From the NCBI GenBank assembly GCA_020747015.1, contig JAGTJM010000015.1, positions 186,001 to 250,000 of the forward strand: a stretch of 64,000 nucleotides of DNA. Reading direction: 5' to 3'. Below the pieces are notes generated by a model. That model ran no database searches and had not been told where the DNA came from. It was given only the letters and a program-made list of their open reading frames with translations. Position numbers and translations under genes: made by a program. Below are positions 47,479 to 58,824 of this stretch, piece by piece; position 1 is the first letter of the stretch, and every line of letters begins with the position of its first letter. The stretch is from Pyrenochaeta sp. MPI-SDFR-AT-0127. Taxonomy: Eukaryota > Ascomycota > Dothideomycetes > Pleosporales > Cucurbitariaceae.

Positions 47479-48397
47479 GACGGTGCTGTCAATATGAACT
47501 TACTGTCAATACGTTATATGATTGAGAACAAGAAGTCTTTGGTCGACGGTGCTTACTTTGTCTTCGTCTTCTATGAATGTGAACGCGGCGATGGCCTTTG
47601 TTTCCCGTTCACTTCCGCCGGTCGCGGGCGGACACACTGGGCAGCAAACCAGGCACGACGCGTTATGGCTGTGGGTTACGTCGCCTACGTGAGGAGCAGT
47701 TGTTATCCAAGTAACCGCCGTGTTGGATTAACGTTAACAGTAGAATACGACCGGGGCGTATCTTGGGTTGAAGGATTCTAAGCCGTGCGAATAGAGTCGC
47801 TGTTGGCTGTGTTGCTCTGAGGCAGTACCGATGTGTTCTAGTGAAGGTGACTGCGAAGTAAAAGGCACTGGAATCTCATTACGGTATCGTTTGTAATGTC
47901 AGTGAAGGTGGCCATGTCCCTGCCGAACCGACAAGTAGCAAAAAGGCCATCATATGTATAGCTGAAATGAGTTGTGTGCTTCTGATACTTCCTGAGATTG
48001 TTTCCTTATCAATATGCACTCAGGTTTGACGCCAAACACCTTCAACAATCCTGTCTAGAAAGTTGGTGTCAGGAAGGCCAAAGCTGCACAATGAACTCAA
48101 CAATGAATGCTCGTGTGTGACTTTCGGTCATAGGAACCAATCGTACTCCAGCGATGACGCGCTTACGCGCCTTGTATAGTACGACTGAATCAAAAATCTC
48201 GCACCACTTATACATACACATCGCTCCATTTACATCACAAGGCGGAGCATTGTTTCACTGTTTCGTTTCCGAACCTCGCTAACTGTGGTTCACCACCGCA
48301 CGCGACCCAAAAGTTCCTCTTCTCACAATGAATCTTTTCTTCGCGGCAAACACACAGCACCAAAATTTTCAACTCGAGAGGTGTCAAGTCGACGATA
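47479..48397. promoter_or_regulatory. divergent promoter region, 0.9 kb
   Basis: This separates the start codons of two unknown genes transcribed away from each other and must hold both promoters. The plus-strand frame at 47494-47781 overlaps it but shows no domain or splice support and was not called. Confidence 0.45.
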
Positions 48398-49579
48398 ATG
48401 CGTCCCGCAGAATCACCGAAACCGCCGCCCGAAGGCCGGCCGCTGGGGCTTCCAATATGCTATGGCCACCCACGGCGGGTTGCCACAAAATGTGGCCACG
48501 ATATTCATCCATCGTCCTCGATTCACACCCCATGGTGTCCGGCTTGTGTTGCTTCCTTGACCAGAGCGAAGTTGGATGCAGCGCAGAAAAATTTGGTTAC
48601 CCAAGGAGGCTTAACGCCTGTGGAGTACATGCGTGACCGACAGTGGATCCAAGCGAGGCTGAAGCACGAAATTGCGAAACAACGACTAGAAAAAAAGAGA
48701 AAGGAAAATCAATTGCGATGGGAGCGTGAGCAACTGTGGGACGAGTTGCACAAGCAATATGACTCCCAACGCCCTCTACCAGCAACCGGATTACAGGACC
48801 CTTCTCCATGTCCTGCTTGTGCCTCTCTGGTGAATTCTTACCCAGTCCAGGTGCCTGAAGCCCATATCGCGAGGAACGTGACATGGTGGGAGCGTCCAGG
48901 GGCTCTTGCTGTTGACCATATTTCGCTACGTAGAACGCCGCCGCGATCGCGCAAGCAGCCACAAGTACATGCACCAAAGGCGCCAGGCTCACAAGCTTTG
49001 CGCAAAGCCATTCAAGACAGACGAGAAGCCATGCATGCGGCGGAGACCTATAGACGGATGTGGGAAATCAGAAACAAAACAGAGTCTGCAGTTCGTCGGA
49101 AACACAGCCTGGGCGAAGGGTTCTATGCCGACCCTGATTTCTGGGATTTGCCAATCTCTGGCCTTGTGAGTCTCCAGAACTTTCAACATAATCAAAACAA
49201 TCAGCGCCTTGCTGCGCGTCGTGCTCGAGGAAATGCACCGCGACCTCGGCCACCGCGCAGCTCTCTGTCCTTCTCCGAAACCCCCGATGAAGTAATAGTG
49301 GATCAGAACTGGATAGAGAAGATGAGAGAGGAGGAGGAGCGAGAAGGGCTAGAAAAGGAAACCAGGAAAGTTGGAAGAGAAGTTGGCTATCTTTACTTCG
49401 TTGGCGCAATCGATGGCATGGAGGAGTGGAGGGAGGATTACCTGCGAAGCAACAGGCAATTGGTAACAAGAACGCTCATTGCCAACTCTGAGACTTCAGG
49501 AAGTGAAGATAGTGGGGATAGTTGTGATGAGGATGGGTTTGATGACATAGATCCAATGGTTATTGACGAGCCGAAGTAA
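48398..49579 (+). CDS. unknown 393-aa charged protein with Cys-rich N-terminus
   Basis: A single exon with ATG at 48398 and stop at 49579; the family is not recognised. Residues 20-50 contain a zinc-ribbon-like set (CYGHPRRVATKCGHD...TPWCPAC), and a second CPAC lies near residue 140. Between them a strongly charged helix (KQRLEKKRKENQLRWEREQ) suggests a coiled coil. The centre is basic and Pro-rich. The C-terminal third is acidic, ending in a Ser/Asp/Glu tract (SGSEDSGDSCDEDGFDDID). Similar Cys-plus-coil proteins of unknown function are frequent in Pleosporales genomes, from memory. No signal peptide or membrane segment is present. Confidence 0.75.
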   Translation: MRPAESPKPPPEGRPLGLPICYGHPRRVATKCGHDIHPSSSIHTPWCPACVASLTRAKLDAAQKNLVTQGGLTPVEYMRDRQWIQARLKHEIAKQRLEKKRKENQLRWEREQLWDELHKQYDSQRPLPATGLQDPSPCPACASLVNSYPVQVPEAHIARNVTWWERPGALAVDHISLRRTPPRSRKQPQVHAPKAPGSQALRKAIQDRREAMHAAETYRRMWEIRNKTESAVRRKHSLGEGFYADPDFWDLPISGLVSLQNFQHNQNNQRLAARRARGNAPRPRPPRSSLSFSETPDEVIVDQNWIEKMREEEEREGLEKETRKVGREVGYLYFVGAIDGMEEWREDYLRSNRQLVTRTLIANSETSGSEDSGDSCDEDGFDDIDPMVIDEPK

Positions 49580-50049
49580 GCAGGATTTGAGATGCGCACA
49601 GTTCCAAAACAATGCCAACCCAAAGTGAGGACTTCGAGGATACGATGCCTTTACGTAATATACTGCTGACATAGATACAGATATAGGTACAACATCTGCC
49701 CAATTTAGCTCTCTGAGTGTAGCCGTCACAATTGTCTTGGCATCAGAGCAGTACTCTTGATGGATTCGGTGCCAGCTTAATCTGGAATTTTTCGAAGCAA
49801 CCTAATTTTCTAATGTAAAACAGAAACTCATCTGTAGAGACTGACTAATTTCAATGTTTACAAAGCCAAATGAATGACAGTAAGTTGAAATAGAACAAAA
49901 AGCAACAAAGTCCACGAAGTCCCTGTAACTTCAGCTTAGATTGGGCCCGCTTTCGACTTCTACATGACTCAGCCAAGGCTCTCACACTGTTAGACCTTTG
50001 TTTAAATAACCCTCAGCAGTCAATAGGAATGCCATAGAAAGGTGTTCTC
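49580..50049. other. convergent spacer
   Basis: Lies between the 3' ends of the 393-aa gene and the small secreted protein gene. It is AT-rich and should contain both terminators. No other feature was seen. Confidence 0.5.
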
Positions 50050-50784
50050 TTAGTGGCAAGTTAAATCACCAGTTTTCGAGTCGTAAGAGCAGCGATTGGA
50101 GTTATACCGATACGCAAGCTAAAGAGATTAGCGAGAGAGGGAATGTAGAAGCGCTTACTCACATTGATATAACCACCATCACCATGCGTGTAGAACTGGT
50201 TAGGGGCCTCAATAAACATGCAATCGTAATCTGTGTTAAGCTGGCCTAACTCAAGTTTCGCAGATACTTTGCCGTCTATCCTGTTAGGGTACTGCAAACT
50301 ATACCCTTTATTATAGCATGCAACTGCAGGGTACTTGTTGTAATCCTTGTTCTCGTCCCACATCTTAACGACAGTGGCCTTGGTGAACTCTTCGCGGACT
50401 TCAGTCCAATCTCCAAGATTCTTAACGGTTTCGACGCCAATCTCACAAGCAATCTTAGTCAACCCAATTAAGAAGGAGGTCCCTGCTATTCCGATGACAA
50501 TAAGCGCTGCTCCACGCTTTTGAATTTTACTAATAGCATTGTTCTTAGAGCGTGCCACTACTTCATTATGAGGCTCGACTTTAAGGTTTTCGTGCAGATT
50601 CTGTGGTTTGCATGTCAGTGTAATGTAAATGATGAGATCAAGCGAACGCAACACTGACTTCAGATTTATCGATAGATACTACATTAGGTCCCGGAATATC
50701 CGCGGTGGCCAAAGGCAAGGGTCCCGCAGAGGCCGTGGATGAAAGAAAAGCAAAGACACAAGTGGAAATGATAGTAGACTTCAT
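50050..50784 (-). CDS. small secreted protein, DUF7888-like, candidate effector
   Basis: Three exons, 50659-50784, 50163-50600 and 50050-50118, give 210 aa. The first exon encodes MKSTIISTCVFAFLSSTASA, a clear signal peptide. A polar propeptide follows and ends at a dibasic site (KIQKR), suiting a Kex2-like protease. Next is a hydrophobic glycine-rich segment (GAALIVIGIAGTSFLIG), an acidic helix (NLGDWTEVREEF) and a core with YPAVACYNKG and TDYDCMFIEAPNQFY. The last intron (GTGAGTAAG donor, CTAATC branch, CTCTTTAG acceptor) is essential: read through, the frame ends at 50061 with an unrelated tail, whereas splicing gives INLAYRYNSNRCSYD...LTCH with two more cysteines. The layout matches my recollection of DUF7888 small secreted proteins in dothideomycetes, whose function is unknown. 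A TATA box lies about 155 bases upstream. The effector role is inference from secretion, size, cysteines and gene-poor flank. Confidence 0.82.
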
Positions 50785-50939
50785 CTTGAGATATTTTGAT
50801 TTGTTTTAAGTGACTGTAGCAATGTGTGAGAAATATGTAAGTGAGTTAGGTATCGACCAGTTCGACAGGATATTTGTGATGAGCAACAAGTGGATATTCT
50901 CGCTGGATGGGTTGGAAAGAACTGACGCGTACGGTGAAA

Positions 50940-50945
50940 TATATA
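50940..50945 (-). promoter_or_regulatory. TATA-like box of the small secreted protein gene
   Basis: TATATA on the minus strand within CCTATATATTTCACC, about 155 bases upstream of the ATG at 50784. Its placement suits a regulated fungal core promoter. Confidence 0.45.
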
Positions 50946-53917
50946 GGCCTCAGAGTACCATGATTCTCAGATGGCTTCAAACTGACTGTGCTGTATTCAA
51001 GTTCTCGTTACCTAATTGCAAAAGGTGCTAACCTTCAAGATAAATCTTCAAGGTCTGTTCAAATATGCCGATGCCCGGGCAAAGTACCTAAAAGCACGAA
51101 TCAACTAGTGATATACAATGATTCAGAAGTGGAGCTGGTGCCGCTTCGTATATTGATCCACAGTTTGAAAGCTAAACTAGACGTGGCTTTGATAAGTATC
51201 TAGGCCATGAAGTCCCGAAACATAGGAAAATATCGCCTTCAAGTCAACTCGTGCGGGCCAAAACTAGGTTTTTCTTTCAATACCAATGCTTAATCTTAGG
51301 TTCCAAGTACGTAATGCTACCATGTTCCTCAAAGACAATATGAAGACACGTGGGGACACTGAGATCAGAATTATGCTAAATGGTTCTCGCTCTCCCCGGC
51401 AAGATCAGTTGTAGCGGTCAAATGAAGAACAACAGTAAATTGTTTGCAGTTTTTGAATATAGAACAGCTAAGAGTGTGCGTTTGTAAAAGCTGCTTTGAC
51501 AGAATTGAGGGGATACACCGGGGCGAATTTACGACTAAACCACGTGGCTCCTTGCGGGATTTCTGACAGGCTCTCTGATCTATATGGCTTAAGAATAGTC
51601 CTCTAAGGTCCAGAACCTCACTGACATACGTAAGACGGCAGTAAAGCTAAATTTGTGGATGCTGACGCTCATATCTTTCGGATTTGTGTTACAATTCTTA
51701 ACCAGGGATTTTAGTAGGAAACAAGGGGTTCAGGGATACTATTTCTTGTGAGATAAACATCTTCTGTGAGTGGTTTCCTACTGACTGTGTATCTTGGTAT
51801 TGAGAGAAAATCCTTCTAAGGTTGACTAAGCACTGATTAGCCTTAGGCTTAGCTAGTTAGGCTCTAGATTTCTGTTTAACAATGACACCTCTTCCTCACA
51901 TGTCCTCTACTTTGCGAGGATAAATACGAGATGGGATTGCTTAGCAAAGCTTAATTTTATACGGAATGGCGATCCCAAATCAAGGTCGCAATGAGATCCA
52001 ATACCAGGACACGTGGGTAACAGGGGTGTATACATTGGCTAAACGGAGTAAAAGCTAACCCATACTAGGAGTTGCTGGGATCTTGGCTTACCGAGCCACG
52101 AATCAGGCTTGGTTTACGAGACGTGCAAGGACGGTGTGATGGCCCTAAAGTTGTGGTTTTCGAAGTGATACTCAGTTCGGCAAATTGGCAGAGGTTGGGT
52201 AGTTTCTGAGGAAGCGTGGAGAAAAGATCCGCATGGGACGCCGGTAGGGTCAGGGTCGTGTGTTAGCTTTTGGTATCGGTGTTTAAACCACAAGTTTCTT
52301 GGGCGTCACATCGATTCCCAATTCCCTTACAACAATTTAGTAGCTAGATGCATTGTCGAATACAGCTATTGTACAAGAACTTGGAAATTTTAGCCAAAAG
52401 TCAACTGGCCTGGGCGATCCGGAACGCGGGGCTCCAGAGTGTTAGGCCAGCACCGCTTTCAGGCACACCATAGGCTTCATCAACACAATCAAAGTAGCCA
52501 GTTCCAACGCCATAAGCAGTTTGCCACATTTTGATACCCCAGGATCCGTGTAAACGAGACGGGAGGTCTTAAAACGAGGGGAAATGTCAATGTGGCTGAA
52601 TACGATGTCTTAACACAGCAACTACCATAAGGCTTTTGAACTAAAAGTTGGTACAATGAGACTAGCTCTGCGGATTGAACCGTGCTACAGGTTTTACTCT
52701 GCTTTTTCGTTAGAGCCTCGCCTAGCAATCGTACAAGCCTGTAGATGCCCAATTCGTAAAACTCGCGCCTCGTAAGCTGACCAAGGAGGCAATGTGGTCC
52801 TATTCAGCTTTTTGCATCAAGCTGGAATTATACGAGTTTGTCTTCTCTCGCTGTAACGCCGCTAATTTGTCTAAGGACGTGTTTCTGTGTTGATTACTTT
52901 GCAATAGGTGGAAAATTTCTCAGAGGAAAGACGAGACGGGAAGTCAGATTCAAGACAAGAGAGACCAAAGGAACAGTTGAAACTTAAAATGTGAAAATTA
53001 TTCCCTGCCGTTTACGAGTGATACTGTATTTGAGGATGGTGCAAGTCACGATTCTCCTTGTTATAAGAACAGTGAAGAGGAGACATTGGAACATGATTCT
53101 TTTCAGAGCGATACAGGCACGGCGTCTATGTTGTTCTTTATGAAGTAAAAACTAGAAAACACTCAACCGATTGTCTAGGAGCATATGCCACAGCTAGCCC
53201 AGGCTTCACATATGGTGATACGCCAATACTATGCAGTAAAGGTTTATTGTATCGGCAACTTGTGATCTTAGACTATAAAAGATTATGTAGATGCAGCCAT
53301 AGAGTGAAAAGGCTAAAGAATCCCATCATGTATATGTGGGGAACGAGGCTATGGAAAGTAAGGTTCTAAGTATAAATCGCTCGGGCGACTTGTTCTGACT
53401 ACTCCCGCGTGAAATATGTTATCTATAAAGCCAATTGCTAGCTCAAATGCTCGATATAATCTGAAGATTATATTTGATTGAGCAGTTTATTGTTCGACCG
53501 CTCAAGAGCCTAAGTCTACAGTTGTGCTTATGCTTGTACTTGAGCGTCGTTCTACGGTTCGCATTTAGATTTATTCAAGAAAACTCAACTAAATTTATGG
53601 TATACAGTAGTGATAGACGTTTGCGTCTCAACCCTGGAATGATGTACATAATATAGCCAAAGGAGTTCCTTCTATACCTCCTCTAGCTTCTCCTGTTCTA
53701 GACATGTTCAACTATTACATGACTTCGAGGCTACATGAGAATCTTGGATTTGATATCTAATGCCAGTAACGTAGAGGCGTCAAGGTCTATGTTTTATAGT
53801 ACCCTGATGATGAGAAACGACATCACCATCGATCTGAAAAACTCAAAAAGTACGCTCAAAATGCAGATATCATTCCAGCGCGACGAAAAGGGAGACTAAA
53901 CTCTATATCGACTACAA
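50946..53917. other. 3-kb AT-rich gene-free region
   Basis: Contains no frame longer than about 90 codons and none with protein-like character. Three CACGTG palindromes occur at 51347, 51541 and 52010, two of them in the same GACACGTGGG context. No terminal repeats or transposase fragments can be recognised. It may be decayed repeat DNA, but I see no direct proof. Confidence 0.5.
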
Positions 53918-55055
53918 TTACACCCCCTTGACTCCCGGCGTGTCTGCAATTCTAAAAACATACTTGAAGCCACTCGCCTTCCCTTCCTTCAAGCTTGTCA
54001 AACCTTTTTGGATCCCCTCCAAACCTCCAGGCACTACCTCTAAAGGATGCGGCTTAAACCAGCCCTGCGCCAATCCTCTGGCTAAGTATCTATAATACAC
54101 ATGGGCAAAGTCCCTCTGATCTCCAATTATAAGGCCCGCAACCTCTCCAGGACCATGGGAATCGCCGACGGAGGTCCAGCTGCTCGTAATCGTCTTGGGG
54201 ATGGCGCCATCCGGGGCCGGCAGGACCAGCGTGAGTTTTCCATTTGGATCGAGTACCTCTATGATGTTCGTATACGAACCCTTCTCAGCCGTCGCATCGA
54301 AGGCGTGGAGGAGCGCTGCGCCCTTGAGCGCGTCCTTGATCCCCTTCACGACAGCCTCGTCGCCAGAGCGGTAGTCGATGATGGTGTCGCCCTTGCTGCG
54401 ATCGATTAGACTCTCCACGAAGGATGTTGCGCGGCCCGCAACCGCGATGATCGGGTGGATGTTTGCGCGAACGGCAAGCTTAATGGCGAAGGCACCTACG
54501 GCAGAAGCACCACCGTACACGACGAGAGGAATAGGCTCTGTTGCCGGAGCCCATGGAAGCGGCAGTCCCAGGCGCGGGTGCAAGCCAATGGCGGCGGTCA
54601 TGACAGCGAGAGGCAAGGTTGATGCCTCCTCGAAAGATACATTCTTAGGAATGTGGAATGTGGTGTGCTGCCAACCCACGGCGTATTCAGCAAAGCTGCC
54701 ATTTGGTGCGAAGAGCTCATGAAAGCTGGCGACGCGGTCACCAGGCTTGAATTCGTACACATTGGAGCCTACACTGTGAACTATCCCTGCAATGTCGTCG
54801 CCTATGTTTCCGTCCTTGCCAAAGATTTCGCCAGCTTTCCTGTGGAGAATTAGTCACTGAAGTGTTCAACGTGGTCTCTAAGTAAAGAAGGCGCGTGGGG
54901 ATTGAGGTTGAGAGGTGGAAGGAGTGATCATACCAGTCCTTAGGATTACTGCCACTGACTACAACCTGAATGACTAGCTGTTCAGGCCCAGGCTCTGGGA
55001 TACTACTTTCGATAATCTGAACTTTGGGTCCCGCAGAAACTATGGCCTCCTTCAT
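53918..55055 (-). CDS. zinc-less MDR oxidoreductase (quinone/enoyl reductase-like)
   Basis: A medium-chain dehydrogenase/reductase using NAD(P)H; this fungal subgroup lacks catalytic zinc. Exons 54934-55055 and 53918-54839 join as NPKDW/KAGEIFG over a 94-nt intron, giving 347 aa. The GroES-like N-terminal domain shows GSNPKDW, where zinc enzymes have CxxD, and GDDIAGIVHSVG. The nucleotide-binding domain has VVYGGASAVGAFAIKLA, a glycine-rich dinucleotide motif, followed by DTIIDYRSGDEAVV and LHAFDATAEKGS. The end, GGLEGIQKGLTSLKEGKASGFKYVFRI, is typical. The family includes stand-alone enzymes and trans-acting enoyl reductases of secondary metabolism, but no polyketide synthase lies nearby, so a general detoxification or redox role is as likely. 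It is complete and apparently intact. Confidence 0.9.
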
Positions 55056-56445
55056 CTTTCTTTAGTTAAACCCGTTATTTTGCTAGATCTAGATATTTCC
55101 GAATGCAGAGGTTCAAACTAAGCTGGCAGAAATGTTCTTTTTTGTTTAGCTTAGTAACAGTACGTCAGGTTGACGGTTCTTTATATATTTCGCAATATAA
55201 GGGTGTATTTACAATCATTACAAATTCGACAGGTGGGTGCTTCAATCACCAAGCCTTCTTCTTGACTCAATGGCGTTCATAACACTATAACTGACGACAA
55301 CCAAGCATCTCTTAGCAGTACGTGGTAGTGCGGCTGGTGATCGGATCAAACAGATCCGATCCGAATTACCAATCCATTTCCACCTTGCTCGCCTCTTCCG
55401 TTTCGTTCGTCCGCCCACGACAGGAAAAGTTAGACATGAACAAAACCCATTGGCTGACCGTGACGATTACGGAGCAGCAGATTGAGACAACAAGGAAGTT
55501 AACCTACTTGTGGAGTGATAGACGATCGCAGCGATATACGTAGATCTGTTAATTGCAAAGGAACTGTTCGGAGGTATATGGCCGAGAGTACTTCCGCAGG
55601 GCACCTTCAACAAAGCCAGCTACTTTGGTTTGATCTCCTACTCGATAGATACCCTGATGGATAGCCCAATGTACTATGTATAACTTGATAGAAGTATTCG
55701 CATCGGTTCTGTAGACAGTCACCTCTTGTAGATTAACGGCTCAGTTTCTCTTTAAGGCTATGGTGGGCAGTCAACAAGTAATGTTACTTCATGTGTCGTG
55801 TTTGTTTGAAATCCTCAACAGTCGTTTCAAGCCAACAAGAATGGAGTCTTGATCCAAACCATCATAGAGTGCAATTCCTTGATCATTCTAGTCTTACAAA
55901 CGTAGACTGGAAACCTTCCTGCTGTTCAACGACTGAGTTTGTTGAGAAGAGTCGGTTAAACTCCGGCTCTCAAACTTTCTCTCTTTAAACGGCCGAAGTT
56001 TATCCGGATCTCGTGAATCAAGGGTTCAGAAACTTGTGAAGGTCGAGCTGTACGAGGCTGCATTCTTCGATGTCACAGCTGTATGCGAATTTGTATTGAT
56101 CCGCGATCATTCTTGGTGAAGATAGAGTATTACGAACTATTGCAGTTGCTGCGCTCGTGCAGCGTAGAATTGGGCGCCGAATACCAGTAATGGAGGTCCC
56201 GTATTCGCTCGACCTAGTTCTATTGGATAGCCTTTTTGTGATAAACACTTGGTAATGGTAGCTGTAGTGATGCTCAAATATCTTGGGCTTTCATCACTAA
56301 AGAAGCTATTCAGACGCTGTCCTGGTCGTAATGTCGTCAACCCCGGAAAGCTTAGCTCTTAGCGCGTTGACCAATACTCACGTCAAACTTTTGAGGACGC
56401 CTCAACAAGGACTTAACATCCTCCTACCCGTATTCGATCGACGTC
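55056..56445. other. divergent intergenic region, 1.4 kb
   Basis: Lies between divergent starts at 55055 and 56446, so it holds both promoters. No supported frame or RNA gene was found. The short frames on both strands lack any domain. Confidence 0.5.
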
Positions 56446-58134
56446 ATGGGTAAAGGAACCGACAAGCTCTACATCACCCACTCCGAGTGGTCTTCCTCTG
56501 ACGCCTTTGGGAATACGCGCGGCGCAAACAGCTCAGATCGAGCCTCCGCCGCCGGGCTCTCGTCGACCTTCAAGCGCCTGCCCTTCAACTACTGTGCCGT
56601 CTCACTGCAGCCCTTTACAGATCCCGTATGCACATCCTCGGGCACCATCTTCGATCTCACACATATCCTCACATGGCTCTCGAAGCATCCCGACACGAAC
56701 CCTACAGACGGAACGCCCTTGAAACGCTCAGACCTCATCACCTTGAATTTCACAAAGAACGAGGACGACGAGTATGTTGACCCAGTGACATACAAAGTCT
56801 TCACAGACAATACGCACATTGTTGCGTTGCGAAAGAGTGGAAACGTGTTCGCGTGGGATACTGTGGAGAGGTTGAACATTAAGGCAAAGAATTGGCGCGA
56901 TCTGGTGAGCGATGACGAGTTCACGAGAAAAGACATTATCACATTGCAAGATCCACAAAACATCGAGTCAAGAAACTTTGGCACTTTCAAGCATGTCAAG
57001 GAAGGGGGCACTGTTGTAGCAGAGCCCGACAGTGGTGTGAACAAGGACGCTCTGGGCAACGCAGCGAAGATAATCAAGGCGAAGGAAGCAGTTGCAAAAG
57101 CGCGTGCGGATAGACAGGCGAAAGTGCAGGGCGTCCAATCCTCAAAAGCGCTCGCGACCCTTCCAAAGAACGGAACAGCCTCGTCTGCACGCGCAGAACC
57201 CAAGAAGCCAGCCTACAACGCTGCAGTATATACGTCTGGCAAAGCCGCGGCATCATTTACTTCCACCGGCGTCACACCGCACACATCCGGCGAACGCGCT
57301 CTGCTCTCCGACGAAGACTACATGCTCAAGCCCAAGCGCGTCAAACAAAAAGGCTACGCACGCATATCCACCTCCCTTGGTGATCTCAATATTGAACTTC
57401 TTCCCGAGTACGCACCGCGGGCAGTTTGGAACTTTGTGAAGCTTGCACAAAAGGGCTACTACAGAGATACAATTTTCCATAGAAACATCAAAGGCTTCAT
57501 GATTCAGGGCGGCGATCCGACGGGAACAGGAAGAGGCGGGCAGAGTATATGGGGAAAGCCATTTGAGGATGAGTTTGAAGGGCCGGAGAGGCATAACGCG
57601 AGGGGTGTACTATCTATGGCGAACAAAGGCAAGGGTACCAACACGAGCCAATTCTTCATCACATATCGGGCAGTACCACATCTCGATCGGAAACACACTA
57701 TATTCGCGCGCGTGGTCGGCGGCTTAGACACTACATTACGGTCTATGGAGCTCGCTGAGACGGGAGAAAAGGACAGACCAGTCGAGGATCTCGAAATTTT
57801 GGATGTGGTAGTGTTTGTTGATCCATTCGAAGAGTGGCAGAAAGAGCGAAAAGATAAGGAAACCAAAGAGCTTGAGGAGGAGGAGATCAAGAGACAGGGC
57901 GGCACAGCTGACGACAAGACAACATGGACAGGCAAGCGAATACGCGCAGATGGGACGGTTGATAGTGGGAGCGGGGAAAGCCTGGGAGTCGGCAAATACC
58001 TGCAGGCTGCAAAGCAGGAGATACAGTCTCATGGCGATGATGAGATTATCGGCTATGTGGATGAGGAAGACGACGTCGCACCCGCAAAAAAGAAAGCCAA
58101 AACAAGCGGCTTTGGGAATTTTGACGCATGGTGA
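56446..58134 (+). CDS. cyp8: U-box cyclophilin, Cyp8/PPIL2-type peptidyl-prolyl isomerase
   Basis: A nuclear peptidyl-prolyl cis-trans isomerase with a U-box, known as PPIL2/Cyp60 in animals and Cyp8 in fungi, associated with spliceosomes and ubiquitin ligation. It is a single exon of 562 codons. The start MGKGTDKLYITHSEWSSS is the invariant family N-terminus. The U-box covers about residues 40-115 (PFNYCAVSLQPFTDPVC...TWLSKHPDTNP), followed by the second half (EYVDPVTYKVFTDNTHIVAL). A disordered Ala/Lys linker (about 200-300) leads to the cyclophilin domain (about 305-475). That domain has NFVKLAQKGYYRDTIFHRNI, FMIQGGDPTGTGRGG, TNTSQFFITYRAVPHLD and HTIFARVVGG, so the active-site Arg, Phe, Gln and His positions are kept. 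The tail is charged with KKKAK. Length and order match the family. Confidence 0.97.
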   Translation: MGKGTDKLYITHSEWSSSDAFGNTRGANSSDRASAAGLSSTFKRLPFNYCAVSLQPFTDPVCTSSGTIFDLTHILTWLSKHPDTNPTDGTPLKRSDLITLNFTKNEDDEYVDPVTYKVFTDNTHIVALRKSGNVFAWDTVERLNIKAKNWRDLVSDDEFTRKDIITLQDPQNIESRNFGTFKHVKEGGTVVAEPDSGVNKDALGNAAKIIKAKEAVAKARADRQAKVQGVQSSKALATLPKNGTASSARAEPKKPAYNAAVYTSGKAAASFTSTGVTPHTSGERALLSDEDYMLKPKRVKQKGYARISTSLGDLNIELLPEYAPRAVWNFVKLAQKGYYRDTIFHRNIKGFMIQGGDPTGTGRGGQSIWGKPFEDEFEGPERHNARGVLSMANKGKGTNTSQFFITYRAVPHLDRKHTIFARVVGGLDTTLRSMELAETGEKDRPVEDLEILDVVVFVDPFEEWQKERKDKETKELEEEEIKRQGGTADDKTTWTGKRIRADGTVDSGSGESLGVGKYLQAAKQEIQSHGDDEIIGYVDEEDDVAPAKKKAKTSGFGNFDAW

Positions 58135-58824
58135 AGCATATACCGCGTTTACCAAGAGGAGGAATAGTGTCTTGATACCCCTCATACTCAGTGTCTGACT
58201 AACATTGCTTATGCTGCTTGAGATTATTGAACAAATGCATGGAGTCTGTGAGCATCGGACAAAATTGACCAATCACATGTGCAGGAAGACCGCACACCTC
58301 CCTTGTTTCCCGACCACCCCGCTCAACGTCATCCACAACCAAGCCTTTTCTCGGGCCCGAGCATGCATTCGTACTACCCTTTCAATCCAACCAGGAGCCT
58401 CTGCTCGCTTACATCGGCTTTACCGCACATTACAGCTCTCGTCGCAAATACATCCTATACTCGAAGGAGTTAACAGGTTGCTACCTCTGTGCATGAACCA
58501 ATTGCGGCGGGATGTGTGCAGGTGAGCTGCATGTGGTGGGACCGAATGGGAACAAGTCCGTCGTATACGTTTAGGGACCGACCATCATGAAAGAAGATGG
58601 GGATAGTGTTCCAAACGGTTCTAAAGCGGAGATAACTTTAAACCCAATGGCTACCGTAAGTAGATAAAGAGCTCCAGGCCTACTTGCTCTGGTCTGCATT
58701 CAGTCAGCCAACTACCACTCCACATCATTAAACAGCTTTATTGTATTCGTTCCAGAGCTCGATTCAATTTCTTCATCCTACCTTTGCAATTGAGCATACT
58801 ACCTTTGAGCAATTGAATTGAATA
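58135..58824. other. tandem intergenic region
   Basis: Cyp8 3' region followed by the promoter of the alcohol dehydrogenase gene. No other feature is visible. Confidence 0.5.

Noticed and set aside
50946..53917. RIP-mutated transposon relic
   Set aside because: The region is AT-rich, but no terminal repeats, transposase fragments or duplicated segments could be seen by eye; kept only as a possibility.
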